Shown: in pieces, positions 54,617-64,000 of the stretch | How positions within the stretch are numbered: the stretch's first letter is position 1 | How the letters are laid out: every line of letters begins with the position of its first letter | Origin: Polynucleobacter sp. MG-5-Ahmo-C2 | GTDB lineage: Bacteria > Pseudomonadota > Gammaproteobacteria > Burkholderiales > Burkholderiaceae | NCBI RefSeq assembly: GCF_018687735.1 | Contig: NZ_CP061304.1 | Location: 868,001-932,000, forward strand | Direction of reading: 5' to 3' | DNA length: 64,000 nucleotides | Position numbers and translations under genes: made by a program | Notes under the pieces: model-generated | Database searches by the model: none | What the model was told of the DNA's origin: nothing | Seen by the model: the letters and a program-made list of their open reading frames with translations, nothing else

Positions 54617-55324
54617 TTAATCTTTATTGGCTTCGCGTACCAAATCTTCATGCGGAATATGACGAACATCGGCACCTTTTGCAACGTAAATTACAAACTC
54701 AGCAATGTTCTTCGCATGATCACCAATACGCTCAATTGCCTTGGCAATAGTTAGCATATCTAAGCCAGTGCTAATAGTATGTGGATCTTCAGACATATAA
54801 GTAATGAGCTTGCGAACAAAGCCTCTGAACTCCTCGTCAATCTGACGATCTTCAGCGACAACTTCAGCAGCAGCAGTAGTATCCAATCTTGCAAAGGCAT
54901 CAAGACTGCGACGCAATAAATTAATGGCCATTTGACCAGAAAGACGAATCTCAGCAACGTTGATGTTGTGTGGAGCACCGCCTTCAATAAGACGCTTGGT
55001 ACGTTTTGCAACGCGCTCTGCCTCATCACCTGCCCGCTCAAGATTTGTAATCGCTTTTGATACAGCCATTACCAAACGTAAGTCGCGAGCAGTAGGCTGA
55101 CGTCTTGCAATTACTTCAGTACAAGCTAAGTCGATTTGAATTTCGAGATCATTAACAAGCTTTTCATTCTCGATCACAACATTGCAGGTATCAATATCCA
55201 TTTGCGTGAATGCACGCATTGCAGTCGAGATTTGTGATTCAACTAAGCCACCCATCTCAAGCAAACGACTTGAGAGTGAATTTAAGTCAGCATCGAATTG
55301 TGATGATAAGTGTTTATCTGGCAT
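54617..55324 (-). CDS. phoU: Phosphate signalling/transport regulator PhoU
   Basis: The protein has 235 residues with two helical repeats typical of PhoU; FDADLNSLSSRLLEMGGLVE at the start, and ERAGDEAERVAKRTKRL and ERIGDHAKNIAEFVIYVAKG, which are the two metal-binding E/D-x4-D repeats. PhoU connects the Pst transporter to PhoR and keeps PhoB off when phosphate is high. It sits 13 bp after pstB. Confidence 0.95.
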   Translation of the reverse strand: MPDKHLSSQFDADLNSLSSRLLEMGGLVESQISTAMRAFTQMDIDTCNVVIENEKLVNDLEIQIDLACTEVIARRQPTARDLRLVMAVSKAITNLERAGDEAERVAKRTKRLIEGGAPHNINVAEIRLSGQMAINLLRRSLDAFARLDTTAAAEVVAEDRQIDEEFRGFVRKLITYMSEDPHTISTGLDMLTIAKAIERIGDHAKNIAEFVIYVAKGADVRHIPHEDLVREANKD

Positions 55325-55337
55325 TTAATGTCTCCAA

Positions 55338-56186
55338 TTAACCGAAGCGACCGGTAATATAGTCTTCTGTTTCTTTGCGCTTAGGCTTGATAAAGATTTC
55401 ATCTGTTTTACCATACTCCACCAAACTGCCAAGATACATATAAGCAGTGTAATCCGATACACGAGCAGCTTGCTGCATATTGTGGGTAACAATCGCAATA
55501 GTGTACTCATGCTTGAGTTCATTGATCAGTTCTTCAATTTTTCCGGTAGAAATCGGATCCAAAGCAGACGTTGGCTCATCTAGCAAAATCACAGATGGCT
55601 TCACCGCAACACCGCGAGCGATACAGAGGCGTTGTTGCTGACCACCCGAGAGAGATAAACCACTCTGATTTAACTTGTCCTTAGCTTCTGTCCATAGGGC
55701 AGCTTTATTGAGTGCCCACTCTACACGCTCGTCCATTTCAGAGCGTGATAGTTTTTCGTATAGACGCACACCAAATGCAATGTTTTCATAAATAGACATT
55801 GGAAATGGTGTTGGTTTTTGGAAAACCATACCAATACGTGAGCGTAGTAAGTTTAAATCCTGGCCAGGCTCAAGAATGTTTTGACCGTAGAAATTGATTT
55901 CACCCTCAGCACGCTGCCCTGGATAAAGGTCGTACATGCGATTTAAGGTGCGCAACAAGGTAGATTTACCGCAACCTGAAGGGCCGATAAATGCAGTGAC
56001 CTTGCCTTGCTCAATATCTAGGTTGATGTCTTTTAGACCCTGAAATGAACCATAGTAGAAATTGAGGTTTCTAACTTCAAGCGCATTGACAGCCGCCTGC
56101 TCTGAATGTTGATTTGTTGTTTCCACTTTACCCCCTTGACTATCTATCTTATTTAAGTCAAACATTGATTTCATATTGCTCATCAT
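55338..56186 (-). CDS. pstB: Phosphate ABC transporter ATP-binding protein
   Basis: The protein has 282 residues. Walker [18 protein letters not shown], signature [16 protein letters not shown], Walker [16 protein letters not shown] and the H-loop [14 protein letters not shown] are present. An N-terminal tail of about 30 residues precedes the domain; several ATGs there leave the exact start open. The gene overlaps pstA by 4 bp. Confidence 0.95.
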   Translation of the reverse strand: MMSNMKSMFDLNKIDSQGGKVETTNQHSEQAAVNALEVRNLNFYYGSFQGLKDINLDIEQGKVTAFIGPSGCGKSTLLRTLNRMYDLYPGQRAEGEINFYGQNILEPGQDLNLLRSRIGMVFQKPTPFPMSIYENIAFGVRLYEKLSRSEMDERVEWALNKAALWTEAKDKLNQSGLSLSGGQQQRLCIARGVAVKPSVILLDEPTSALDPISTGKIEELINELKHEYTIAIVTHNMQQAARVSDYTAYMYLGSLVEYGKTDEIFIKPKRKETEDYITGRFG

Positions 56187-57049
56187 CCCTGGACCTTCTC
56201 ACGGAATACGACTCGCGCCAAAATATTTAAACCGAGTACGGCAAATGTAATTAGTAACGCACCACCCCACGCTAACTCAACCCAGTTGTCATAAGGGCTC
56301 ATAGCAAATTGAAAAATGACCACGGGCAAATTAGCCATCGGTGCATTCATATTGGTTGAGAAAAACTGATTATTTAACGCTGTAAATAATAATGGTGCAG
56401 TTTCACCGCTCACGCGTGCCAGAGCCAATAAGATACCTGTCATTACACCACTTTGTGCTGCACGCAAAGTGATCTTGAATGCCACTTTCCATTTTGGAGT
56501 GCCTAATGCATAGGCAGCCTCACGTAAGCTGCCAGGTACTAAGCGCAACATATTCTCTGTAGTGCGAACTACAACAGGTATCGCAATCAAGGCTAGCGCC
56601 ACAGTACCAGCCCAGCCAGAAAAGTGTCTTGCCTGCGCCACGATAAAAGCGTAAACGAATAAGCCAATCACAATTGAGGGTGCTGACAACATAATGTCAG
56701 TAACAAATCGTGTAATTGCGGCAACTCGACTACGGTCGCCATATTCCGAAAGATAGAGACCTGCCAGAACACCAATGGGCGTGCTGATGAAGGTACAAGT
56801 TCCAACCAATAGGAGGCTACCAACAATTGCATTAGCCAGACCACCACCATCAGAGCCTGGCGCTGGAGTGCTGTGTGTAAAAAGATCTAAGCTAATTGCT
56901 GAGAACCCTTTAAACATAAGCACACTCAAAATCCAGAACAAAAAGATCATGCCTAAGAGCATGGCTCCCATCGATAAGGATAGGCCAATCTTGTTGGCAC
57001 GCTTTCTTTTGGCGAAAATATTTTTATCAATATTAGAGGTATTGTTCAT
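56183..57049 (-). CDS. pstA: Phosphate ABC transporter permease PstA
   Basis: The ATG at 57049 overlaps the pstC stop by the classic ATGA, which favours it over an ATG at 57091 that would overlap by 46 bp. The product has about 288 residues and six helices; the permease loop [20 protein letters not shown], carrying the EAA motif, is the site that contacts PstB. It forms the inner-membrane channel with PstC. Confidence 0.92.
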   Translation of the reverse strand: MNNTSNIDKNIFAKRKRANKIGLSLSMGAMLLGMIFLFWILSVLMFKGFSAISLDLFTHSTPAPGSDGGGLANAIVGSLLLVGTCTFISTPIGVLAGLYLSEYGDRSRVAAITRFVTDIMLSAPSIVIGLFVYAFIVAQARHFSGWAGTVALALIAIPVVVRTTENMLRLVPGSLREAAYALGTPKWKVAFKITLRAAQSGVMTGILLALARVSGETAPLLFTALNNQFFSTNMNAPMANLPVVIFQFAMSPYDNWVELAWGGALLITFAVLGLNILARVVFREKVQG

Positions 57050-58032
57050 GTTTTCAATCCCTGCTTCTTCTCCATATTGTTTAGCATCCACTTAGCGCAT
57101 GCCAAAACAACGAAGGTAATAATGAACAGTGCCAAACCTAAGGCAAACAAAGAAGATAAATGATTGCCTGCTTCAGCCTCGCCAAATTCATTCGCAAGCG
57201 TTGAAGCAATTGAAGTACCTGGAGAAAATAAAGAAGCTGATAAACGGTGCGCATTACCGATTACAAAGGTTACAGCCATGGTTTCACCAAGCGCCCTACC
57301 CAATCCCAACATTACGCCACCAATAACACCGGCCTTGGTATATGGAAGAACTACATTCTTCACAACTTCCCAAGTAGTACAACCAATACCGTAAGCAGAT
57401 TCTTTAAGCACTGGTGGAACAATTTCAAATACATCGCGCATAACAGAAGCAATGAACGGCAGAATCATCATCGCCAGAATCAAGCCTGCGCAAAGAATAC
57501 CAATGCCATTGAAGGCGCCAGAGAAGAGAATGCCAAATCCAGGAACCTGACCTAATGTGCCAGCTAAAACAGGTTGCACGTACTCAGCAAATAGCGGCGC
57601 AAAAATAAACAAACCAAACATCCCGTAGATGATGGAGGGAACTGCTGCCAATAGCTCAACTGCAGTACCTAGCGGTCTACGCAATGGACCTGGGCAGAGC
57701 TCAGTCAAGAAAACGGCGATCCCAAAACTTAAAGGCACGGCGATCAGCAGTGCAATGACGGAGGTAACGACTGTTCCATAAATAGCAATGAGTCCACCAA
57801 ATTCACCATTCACGACATCCCATTCTTGGGAGAAAAAGAAACCCGGTCCGAAAGTGTGTAAAGCTGGCCATGCATTCATGATCAAGGAGATCAAAATACC
57901 CATCAAAGCAATTAACACTGACAGCGCAAAGAATTGGGTAATGCCATGAAACAAAAAGTCTTGGATTCGCTGTAATTTAGCGATCCGCAAGGCTTGGGGC
58001 GTAGGTGCCGAGTGAGACTGAAGAGTATCCAT
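57046..58032 (-). CDS. pstC: Phosphate ABC transporter permease PstC
   Basis: The protein has 328 residues and about six helices. [20 protein letters not shown] is the EAA-type loop; [14 protein letters not shown] is the PstC signature. With PstA it forms the phosphate channel in the inner membrane. It is separated from pstS by a hairpin that may lower its expression relative to pstS. Confidence 0.94.
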   Translation of the reverse strand: MDTLQSHSAPTPQALRIAKLQRIQDFLFHGITQFFALSVLIALMGILISLIMNAWPALHTFGPGFFFSQEWDVVNGEFGGLIAIYGTVVTSVIALLIAVPLSFGIAVFLTELCPGPLRRPLGTAVELLAAVPSIIYGMFGLFIFAPLFAEYVQPVLAGTLGQVPGFGILFSGAFNGIGILCAGLILAMMILPFIASVMRDVFEIVPPVLKESAYGIGCTTWEVVKNVVLPYTKAGVIGGVMLGLGRALGETMAVTFVIGNAHRLSASLFSPGTSIASTLANEFGEAEAGNHLSSLFALGLALFIITFVVLACAKWMLNNMEKKQGLKT

Positions 58033-58056
58033 TGTATTGGCTTATTTAAATATTGA

Positions 58057-58084
58057 AACAGCCCCACAGTGGTGTGGAGCTGTT
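58057..58084 (-). terminator. Intercistronic hairpin between pstS and pstC
   Basis: On the minus strand AACAGCTCCACA-CCAC-TGTGGGGCTGTT is a 12-bp stem (one G-U pair), followed by TTCAATATTT. It is a partial terminator or RNA-stabilising hairpin giving more PstS than channel subunits, as is usual for binding proteins. Confidence 0.7.
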
Positions 58085-58119
58085 CATTAATCAATGATTA
58101 AGAAGATAACCATCAAACC

Positions 58120-59142
58120 TTACTTAGTCACAACCTTTGTGAACACGTTCTTACGAATGAAATCAGTTGTTGCATCAGGCATTGGAACGTAATCCAACTC
58201 TTCTGCCATCTTCTTGCCATCTTTGAAAGCAAAGTCGAAGAACTTGATCACTTCAGCAGCATTTGCTTTGTTCTCTGGATTCTTGTAAAGCAAGATGAAA
58301 GAAGCACCAGTGATTGGCCATGATTTAGCACCAGAAGCATTGGTAATGAAAGTGCCCATTCCTGGGATCTTAGACCAATCTGTGCCAGCTGCAGCAGCAG
58401 AAAAAGTTAAGTCGTCAGGAGCAACAAAATTACCATCTTTGTTTTTCAAAGAAATGAAAGTCATTTTATTTTTCTTGGCGTATGCATACTCTACATAACC
58501 AATAGAATTCTTCACACGGGTCACGTTTGCAGCAACACCTTCGTTACCTTTGCCGCCAACAGTCGAAGCAGCAGGCCACTTGACGTTAGCACCAGAACCT
58601 ACAGCATCTTTAAAGAGAGTACTGGTCTTTGCTAAATAATCAGTAAAGATAGCAGTTGTGCCTGAACCGTCAGCACGGGTTACTACAGTGATTGGACCGC
58701 TAGGAATCTTCACGCCAGGGTTCATGATTGCAATGCGCTTATCACCCCAGTCAGAAATGATGCCTTGGAAAATATCAGCCAATGTTGGGCCGTCTAACTT
58801 GATCTCGCCTGGCTTAACACCGTCAACGTTAATCACAGGAACCACACCACCGATGATGGCTGGAAACTGAACCATGCCGTCTTTTTCTAATTCATCAAAT
58901 TTAACTGGATTATCAGTAGCACCGAAATCAACAGTTTTTGCTTTAATTTGCTTAATACCGCCAGATGAACCGATAGATTGATAGTTCAAATTGGAGCCAG
59001 TTTTAGCTTTGAAGGCTTCAGCCCATTTTGCGTAGATTGGGTATGGGAATGTTGCACCTGCACCCGTCATGTCAACAGCAAAAGCAGCTGGAGCTAGTGA
59101 AATAGCACTAATAACTAGCGCTTTTTTCAAAAAAGATTTCAT
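58120..59142 (-). CDS. pstS: Phosphate ABC transporter substrate-binding protein
   Basis: The ATG at 59142 gives 340 residues with a signal peptide ending PAAFAVD; the longer frame to 59175 puts residues before the signal. Phosphate-binding segments: TGAGATFPYPIYAKWAE, GSSGGIKQIKAKTVDFGATDNP and RADGSGTTAIFTDYL. It binds phosphate in the periplasm and delivers it to PstCA. A strong Pho box and a TATTGT -10 precede it. It is first in the pstSCAB-phoU-phoB-phoR operon. Confidence 0.96.
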   Translation of the reverse strand: MKSFLKKALVISAISLAPAAFAVDMTGAGATFPYPIYAKWAEAFKAKTGSNLNYQSIGSSGGIKQIKAKTVDFGATDNPVKFDELEKDGMVQFPAIIGGVVPVINVDGVKPGEIKLDGPTLADIFQGIISDWGDKRIAIMNPGVKIPSGPITVVTRADGSGTTAIFTDYLAKTSTLFKDAVGSGANVKWPAASTVGGKGNEGVAANVTRVKNSIGYVEYAYAKKNKMTFISLKNKDGNFVAPDDLTFSAAAAGTDWSKIPGMGTFITNASGAKSWPITGASFILLYKNPENKANAAEVIKFFDFAFKDGKKMAEELDYVPMPDATTDFIRKNVFTKVVTK

Positions 59143-59203
59143 GTGATTAGTCCTAATGTAGAAAGAACGCAACATTGCGAGCTACCAACAATACGATTGG
59201 ACT

Positions 59204-59221
59204 ATGACGCTTTGATGACAG
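59204..59221 (-). promoter_or_regulatory. Pho box upstream of pstS
   Basis: On the minus strand the site reads CTGTCAT-CAAA-GCGTCAT, the consensus repeat at an 11-bp period. TATTGT (-10) lies about 11 bp downstream and the ATG about 60 bp downstream. The strongest Pho box in the window, with that of the alkaline phosphatase. Confidence 0.85.
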
Positions 59222-59362
59222 GCTGGTCCTATAGGAATTTTATTCAAACAAATCAATAACTTAAGATGGGAATTGGTCCATTCAATCAGAAATGACACCA
59301 TTTTGTAACAAGACTCCGATAAACAGAGATGTTAAATCTTAAGAAAATCTCAAAAGATCTTC

Positions 59363-60196
59363 ATGAAATGGCTTTTATTCGGTGCACTGCTATTGCCAAG
59401 CTTGGCATTTGGATTTGAGCCATTAAATACAGATGATGCTGGTACAGTGGGGGCCGGACGGAATCAAATTGAGCAATACTTCATTTCCATTAATCGCAAT
59501 GGTGGCGGCTCACAATCAACTGACTTGATCACGCCAGGGGAAGAATACTCTGGACGAACTGATGCCAAGGCCTACCCTTTTACATACACCCGAGGACTTA
59601 GTGATAGCGTAGAGGCATCCTTTTCAAGCACTTATTACAACCAGCCTAGCGGAAATTACTCTAAATTTGCTAACTATGTATTGGGGGCAAAATGGCGCTT
59701 TTATGAAGATGAGCGCAATGGTTACGCTCTAGCAATAAAGCCAACAGTGGTGCTGCCGGCCGGAAAGCAACAACAAGTGAACGGCCTGGGATTGGCTGCA
59801 ACCAATTACGGCCTTAATCTCATCGCTTCGAAGTATTGGCAAGGCCTTGAAGTTCATATAAACGCATCCTATATGCGATCCCCTTACAACACGAACTATA
59901 GTATCGGGCAAACAGATGAGATCAATCGCACAAACATTTTTTTAGTATCTATCGCGCCTGTTTTGAATGTATCAGAACAGATTAAGCTCGCCTTAGATCT
60001 TGGTGCCTCTACAAATCCACCCGCAACTGAGCAAACCATTAGTCACTATGCTCTAGTAGCTGGTATTTACTCGGTAAACGCCAATATTGATATAGGCCTG
60101 TCTTATATGAGAACAGGGCTATCTTATAGCGCCACTCTAGGTAGCAAGGAAGCAAACGCAACACGAAGTGAAGTAGGTGTTACGTGGCGTTTTTAA
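59363..60196 (+). CDS. Putative outer-membrane beta-barrel protein
   Basis: The protein has 277 residues. A signal peptide ending LAFGFEP precedes LNTDDAGTVGAGRNQIEQYF and many alternating strands, and the protein ends VTWRF with the C-terminal Phe typical of barrels assembled by Bam. It resembles channel or transporter-like barrels, but I cannot name a substrate. It is divergent from pstS; the shared gap of 220 bp has the pstS Pho box, which points away from it. Confidence 0.65.
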   Translation: MKWLLFGALLLPSLAFGFEPLNTDDAGTVGAGRNQIEQYFISINRNGGGSQSTDLITPGEEYSGRTDAKAYPFTYTRGLSDSVEASFSSTYYNQPSGNYSKFANYVLGAKWRFYEDERNGYALAIKPTVVLPAGKQQQVNGLGLAATNYGLNLIASKYWQGLEVHINASYMRSPYNTNYSIGQTDEINRTNIFLVSIAPVLNVSEQIKLALDLGASTNPPATEQTISHYALVAGIYSVNANIDIGLSYMRTGLSYSATLGSKEANATRSEVGVTWRF

Positions 60197-60262
60197 TTTA
60201 CCAGTCATAATTTTCATGCACACTATTCTTAACAATTCTATTTAATCCTATTGGAGTTTGCC

Positions 60263-60682
60263 ATGGACTATCAAATCATTCCTCTAGAAATTGGCTCCAT
60301 TACAGAGCGTCATGTTTTTCAATGCGGCAATAAAGAAATTAAGTGCGGAATGGTATGGAAGCTCGGATCTGTTTTAACTGATATCAAACCTACGTTTACA
60401 AAGGCCTATGATCCCGATATTGGAATTTGCATTCAGGACATACCCGGTGGAACCATGGGCGAAACGTATGGTGGAGAGAAAGTGATTTACTTTTCCGATA
60501 CCGTAGAAGAAGATGAGCAAGATGAATTGACAGACATCTTTTACGAGAGCTCCAAAAAATACTCCAAAAATTATGCTGACGTCTTCCATGATTTAGGGTG
60601 GATAGAAATTAGCTCCGAATCCTATATATTTGGAGAGATTGAAGTTATTGCATTGAATAAAAATCCAAAATCATACAAATGA
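60263..60682 (+). CDS. Hypothetical protein (139 aa)
   Basis: The ATG at 60263 has GGAG upstream and is preferred to 60251. The product is soluble and acidic: FQCGNKEIKCGMVWKLGS, EDEQDELTDIFYESSKKY and YIFGEIEVIALNKNPK. I recognise no domain. Its stop overlaps the ATG of the phosphoesterase gene by 4 bp, so they are coupled. Confidence 0.6.
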   Translation: MDYQIIPLEIGSITERHVFQCGNKEIKCGMVWKLGSVLTDIKPTFTKAYDPDIGICIQDIPGGTMGETYGGEKVIYFSDTVEEDEQDELTDIFYESSKKYSKNYADVFHDLGWIEISSESYIFGEIEVIALNKNPKSYK

Positions 60683-61650
60683 GCATGCGATTCTTAAAGT
60701 CTTTCCTATTTGCTGCCCTAATTGCTTGCACAAGTGCAGCATTTTCACAGCCATTTAAGTTCGTCGCCCTTGGCGATATGCCGTACAACATTCCAGATGA
60801 TTATGTCCGCTACGAAAGATTGATCGCTGAAATCAACAAAATAAACCCTAGCTTTTCGATCTTCATCGGCGATACAAAATCAGGCTCAAGCCCCTGTAGT
60901 GATGAATACAACCTGATTATTAAAAAGTATTTTGATCAATATTCTTCACCAGTGATATACAGCATTGGTGATAACGAATGGACTGACTGCCACAGACCTC
61001 TCGCAGGCGCTTACGACCCCATAGAGCGTCTTCACAATGTTCGCAAAACGTTCTTTGATTCGGAAATGAGTTTAGGAAAAAAGCGGCTACAACTGATGAG
61101 ACAGGCAGATCTTGATCCCCAATTCAGTAAGTATGTAGAAAACTCAATGTGGGTGAAAAATCATTTCCTTTTTGTGAACTTACATATTCCCGGATCGAAT
61201 AATAATTTTGAGCGTGATGAAAGCGCTAAACAAGAATACTATGCCCGAAATCAGGCTAATTTAAGCTGGATTGAAAAAGCATTTGATCGAGCTAATCGCA
61301 AACATTACGCAGGCATTGTTTTTTCTTACCAAGCTGATATGTTTTACAGTCCAAATCAAACGACCGATTTAACAAGCGGGTATCGGGATACATTGCAGGC
61401 CTTTAGTATGCATGCGCAAGCATTTAAGAAGCCCGTATTGTTGGTACATGGTGATAGCCATCGCCTGATCATTGATCAACCATTAAAAACAAACAATCAA
61501 AAGTACACCCTCGAAAATGTCTTGCGATTACAAGTCATGGGCGCAGAACATGTCCAGGCAGTTGAAATCCAGGTGAACCCATCTGCTCTGCAGCCCTTTA
61601 GTTTCAAGCCCATCTTAATTAGAGAGAATATGGTTGCCCCAAGAGATTAG
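60679..61650 (+). CDS. Exported calcineurin-like metallophosphoesterase
   Basis: The protein has 323 residues. Signal peptide ends SAAFSQ. Metal motifs: VALGDMPYN, IFIGDTKSG, SIGDNEWTDC, GIVFSYQADM and LVHGDSHR, with the usual G-D-N-x replaced for NH in the third motif. It is likely periplasmic and acts on phosphate esters. It is coupled to the upstream small gene. Substrate unknown. Confidence 0.75.
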   Translation: MSMRFLKSFLFAALIACTSAAFSQPFKFVALGDMPYNIPDDYVRYERLIAEINKINPSFSIFIGDTKSGSSPCSDEYNLIIKKYFDQYSSPVIYSIGDNEWTDCHRPLAGAYDPIERLHNVRKTFFDSEMSLGKKRLQLMRQADLDPQFSKYVENSMWVKNHFLFVNLHIPGSNNNFERDESAKQEYYARNQANLSWIEKAFDRANRKHYAGIVFSYQADMFYSPNQTTDLTSGYRDTLQAFSMHAQAFKKPVLLVHGDSHRLIIDQPLKTNNQKYTLENVLRLQVMGAEHVQAVEIQVNPSALQPFSFKPILIRENMVAPRD

Positions 61651-61659
61651 TCTTCCTTG

Positions 61660-62142
61660 CTAGTTTAAGAAAGAACACTTACTAGACTTTTCGGTCAACA
61701 CTTTTCCCCAATCCTTAAAGTCAAAAGAAGCCTTCATGAGGGCACAAGTAGACATTGCGATGGGCTCACCAGCAACATGGGATGCTAAGTCTGTAAGGCT
61801 AGGATTGTGACCCACGATCATCACAACATCATATCTTTTTGCAACGCCAGAAATTAATTCAAGTAACGCACTTATTTCTGCCCCATAAACCATTGGGTCA
61901 ATTAAAAAATTGGTATGCTTCATATCTAATTTATTTGCAATGATTTGCGCTGTAGTAATTGCTCTTACTGCAGGACTGGTAACAATTAAGTCGAGGTGAA
62001 TTTCTTTTTTATGAAGCTTCGTACCTAACTTATTCGCATCTTTAAGCCCGCGTTCAGATAAAGGCCTATCCTGGTCGGGCACCAATAGCCCGCCAGTAAT
62101 AGCCTTAGCGTGGCGCAATAAGAATAACGTTTTAGCACTCAT
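61660..62142 (-). CDS. SixA-like histidine phosphatase
   Basis: The ATG at 62142 gives 160 residues (12-bp longer start also possible). LFLLRHAKA is the RHG/RHA catalytic motif, GLKDANKLGTKLHKKEI and VTSPAVRAITTAQII follow the pattern, and VGHNPSLTDLASHV provides the second His. SixA removes phosphate from histidine of phosphotransfer proteins; related enzymes act on small molecules. The convergent neighbour is a phosphoesterase gene. Confidence 0.83.
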   Translation of the reverse strand: MSAKTLFLLRHAKAITGGLLVPDQDRPLSERGLKDANKLGTKLHKKEIHLDLIVTSPAVRAITTAQIIANKLDMKHTNFLIDPMVYGAEISALLELISGVAKRYDVVMIVGHNPSLTDLASHVAGEPIAMSTCALMKASFDFKDWGKVLTEKSSKCSFLN

Positions 62143-62154
62143 CTGCGTACACAC

Positions 62155-62467
62155 CAGTCTTAGGTATCGTTATCTGGAATTCTAGGTAGCTTTTATGAAT
62201 TTGCCTAGCAATAGATTGCACTATCGAATCTATTGACCTTTGAGCGCCACATGACAGAAATATTGCAGTTTTATTACATTCCTACTCTGTCATATAAACC
62301 CTCATTTAAGCTTATGAAAGCTATAACCATGATGAAAGAATGTCATATTCGGAATGTAGACTAAAGCCTACTTATGGGATATGAGGTGCAATTCTGCCGT
62401 TACTGGTTACGGACAGTTTGCTCTAACAGCCCATAGGTAACCAGTTAACAAGGTTCTCGAGGTCTGC
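62155..62467. other. Long intergenic region with leader-like structure
   Basis: This 312-bp gap between the SixA-like gene and a 55-residue gene has a single TGTCAT at 62288 and another at 62341, neither forming a clean 11-bp Pho box, and the inverted repeat at 62402-62445. No ORF above the noise is visible in it. Confidence 0.5.
62402..62445 (+). repeat. Inverted repeat in the leader of the 62468 gene
   Basis: ACTGGTTAC at 62402-62410 pairs with GTAACCAGT at 62437-62445 around a 26-nt loop; the stem can be extended by a bulged GTT/AAC. A shorter alternative hairpin CCGT-N8-ACGG uses the 5' arm too, so the two are mutually exclusive. It ends 22 bp before the ATG. Confidence 0.55.
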
Positions 62468-62635
62468 ATGAGCACAGAACACGATGATAAGCAAAGCAAA
62501 AGTCTACCTATCGACTTTGCTAGCACAAAGCAAACTCAAGCCAAAAAGAGATTGATTTGGCAGCACTTAACGCAAAAAAAGATGAAGAAGAAACATAAGT
62601 CCTTCTTAGAAAAGAACAAGCAGGTAGTTGAGTAA
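62468..62635 (+). CDS. Small basic hypothetical protein (55 aa)
   Basis: ATG to TAA gives 55 residues, with GAGGT about 6 bp before the start. An acidic/polar start (MSTEHDDKQSKSLPIDFAST) leads to a very basic end rich in K, Q and H (LTQKKMKKKHKSFLEKNKQ). It is too short for common gene callers. It may bind RNA or ribosomes from its composition, but this is only a guess. Convergent with glmM, 2 bp between stops. Confidence 0.55.
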   Translation: MSTEHDDKQSKSLPIDFASTKQTQAKKRLIWQHLTQKKMKKKHKSFLEKNKQVVE

Positions 62636-62637
62636 AA

Positions 62638-63981
62638 CTAAGCAACAGGCACTAAATCAGCAATACTCTTTGCAGCCTTCATCGCTACTTCGCCGTCTTT
62701 AGTTTCTACCATTACTCTGAGTACTGGTTCGGTACCAGATGCACGAATCAGTACCCTGCCAGAATCCTGAAGATTTGCCTCTACTTTAGAGATCTGCTGC
62801 TGAAGCATCTCGTCTGACTGCCATTGATACCCGGGTTTGAATTTCACATTCAGGAGAACCTGCGGAAAAATGTTGACTGCCTCTAGCAGTTCAGCAAGAC
62901 TCTTCTGATTCTGACTCATTGCCGCGAGCACTTGTAGGGCTGCAATCGTGCCATCGCCTGTGGAGTGCTGATCCAAGCATAGTAAGTGGCCAGAACCTTC
63001 TCCACCAATAATCCAACCTTTTTGTTTTAAAAGCTCTAATACATAACGATCGCCAACATTCGCGCGTTCAAACCCAATGCCAAGACCTTTGATTGCATTC
63101 TCAATTGCTAGATTGGTCATCAGGGTGCCTACTGCCCCGCCAATCTTTTGCCCACGATCAAGCCTATCCTTGGCTAATACATATAGCAACTCATCACCAT
63201 TAAACAATCTTCCAGACGAGTCCACCATCTGCAGGCGGTCAGCATCTCCATCCAAGGCTATACCGAGATCAGCTTTTTCTGCTTTAACTTTGGCAATCAA
63301 AGCTGCGGGTGATGTAGCTCCGCAGCCATCATTAATATTTTTACCGTCTGGATGAACGCCAATCGAAATGACTTCTGCACCGAGTTCATGAAATACGTGA
63401 GGCGCAGTATGGTAAGCAGCACCATTAGCGCAATCTACCACGAGCTTTATTCCCTTCAGATTTAACTCCCCTGGGAATGTTGATTTGCAAAACTCAATAT
63501 AGCGGCCTGCAGCATCTTCTAATCGAAATGCTTTTCCTAATTCTTGAGCGCTAACGCAACCCATCGGATGCGCAAGCTCTGCTTCAATCGCAAACTCAAA
63601 GTCATCATCCAGTTTGTCGCCATTTGCTGAGAAAAACTTAATGCCATTATCTTGATATGGATTGTGCGATGCAGAAATCACCACGCCTGCTGATAAACGC
63701 AAGGCTTTAGTCAGGTAAGCTACTCCCGGGGTTGGCATTGGACCACAAAGCATGACATCAACGCCTGCAGCAGCAAAACCTGCCTCGAGCGCAGCCTCCA
63801 GCAAATAGCCTGAGATACGCGTATCTTTTCCTATTAATACTTTGCAACGTTGGCCAGGTTTTGCGTGTTTGGATAGCACTTTACCTGCGGCATATCCAAG
63901 GCGAGTCATAAATTCTGGAACAATCGGAAATTGCCCCACTTCACCACGTATGCCATCAGTACCAAAGTATTGTTTTTTCAT
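62638..63981 (-). CDS. glmM: Phosphoglucosamine mutase
   Basis: From the ATG at 63981 (an ATG at 63990 is also in frame) the protein has 447 residues. [18 protein letters not shown] at the start, [17 protein letters not shown] with the phosphorylated Ser, [12 protein letters not shown] metal loop, [19 protein letters not shown] and [14 protein letters not shown] phosphate loop are all present. It converts glucosamine-6-phosphate to glucosamine-1-phosphate for peptidoglycan and LPS synthesis. In many Proteobacteria it neighbours folP/ftsH; here ppx and pst lie nearby. Confidence 0.95.
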   Translation of the reverse strand: MKKQYFGTDGIRGEVGQFPIVPEFMTRLGYAAGKVLSKHAKPGQRCKVLIGKDTRISGYLLEAALEAGFAAAGVDVMLCGPMPTPGVAYLTKALRLSAGVVISASHNPYQDNGIKFFSANGDKLDDDFEFAIEAELAHPMGCVSAQELGKAFRLEDAAGRYIEFCKSTFPGELNLKGIKLVVDCANGAAYHTAPHVFHELGAEVISIGVHPDGKNINDGCGATSPAALIAKVKAEKADLGIALDGDADRLQMVDSSGRLFNGDELLYVLAKDRLDRGQKIGGAVGTLMTNLAIENAIKGLGIGFERANVGDRYVLELLKQKGWIIGGEGSGHLLCLDQHSTGDGTIAALQVLAAMSQNQKSLAELLEAVNIFPQVLLNVKFKPGYQWQSDEMLQQQISKVEANLQDSGRVLIRASGTEPVLRVMVETKDGEVAMKAAKSIADLVPVA

Positions 63982-64000
63982 ATAGTTCATTATAAAACTG

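Noticed and set aside
59290..59320. TGTTACA...TGTCAT (minus strand) near the barrel gene as a second Pho box
   Set aside because: Word spacing is 13 bp and it lies upstream of the pstS box on the wrong side for either gene.
62281..62350. Possible Pho box with CTGTCAT at 62287 and a second TGTCAT at 62341
   Set aside because: The nearest second word (CCTCAT) is 12 bp away, not 11, and the other TGTCAT is far; not counted.

Overview
The window looks like a chromosome segment of a betaproteobacterium of the Burkholderiaceae with a small, slightly AT-rich genome; the gene set, compact spacing and codon use fit a Polynucleobacter-like freshwater bacterium. That assignment is inference from gene content; no rRNA gene is present to settle it.

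Layout. 1-23.8 kb is ordinary housekeeping DNA: a truncated DUF3108 gene, a K+ channel, an ankyrin protein, tatD-holB-tmk-mltG, ygfZ, selO, msrB, yciB-bolA-parvulin, aroC, yihY/wrbA, an FAD oxidoreductase, an H1-like lysine-rich protein next to a PPK2 kinase, a double rhodanese, a fluoroacetate-dehalogenase-like hydrolase and three small exported proteins. 23.9-34.36 kb is accessory DNA downstream of a tRNA-Arg(UCU) gene. A 45-bp copy of the 3' part of that tRNA occurs twice more (23893, 29503), so two stacked segments of 5.6 and 4.8 kb are bounded by att-like repeats, with no recognisable integrase. Segment A is a four-gene operon: two exported arylsulfatases with CTPSR motifs, an outer-membrane channel-like protein and a membrane-anchored formylglycine-generating enzyme. 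Segment B holds a GDPD, a class II amidotransferase, a tRNA-Cys with one extra base, and a run of very small genes, two of which have paralogs outside the island near 51.5-52.5 kb.

34.4-46 kb holds tRNA-Pro, a TonB receptor, a split chromate transporter, a CYTH-like protein, PPK2, PlsC, and a plus-strand cluster resembling the PlcP/Agt lipid-remodelling module with DgkA and an OlsB-like acyltransferase, followed by ppx. 46-64 kb holds MgtC-like proteins, a PhoA-type phosphatase, DUF2252, ArsC, the full phoR-phoB-phoU-pstB-pstA-pstC-pstS locus, exported phosphoesterases, a SixA-like phosphatase and glmM.

Phosphate is the unifying theme. I find five good Pho-box-like direct repeats (TGTCA-type words at an 11-bp period): upstream of pstS, the alkaline phosphatase, ppx, one PPK2 gene and the PlcP-like gene. 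Together they describe a PhoBR regulon covering phosphate uptake, phosphomonoester hydrolysis, polyphosphate turnover and probably replacement of phospholipids by glycolipids. The least-described elements are the tRNA-bounded sulfatase segment with paired inverted repeats at its inner ends, and the families of 30-60-residue proteins.
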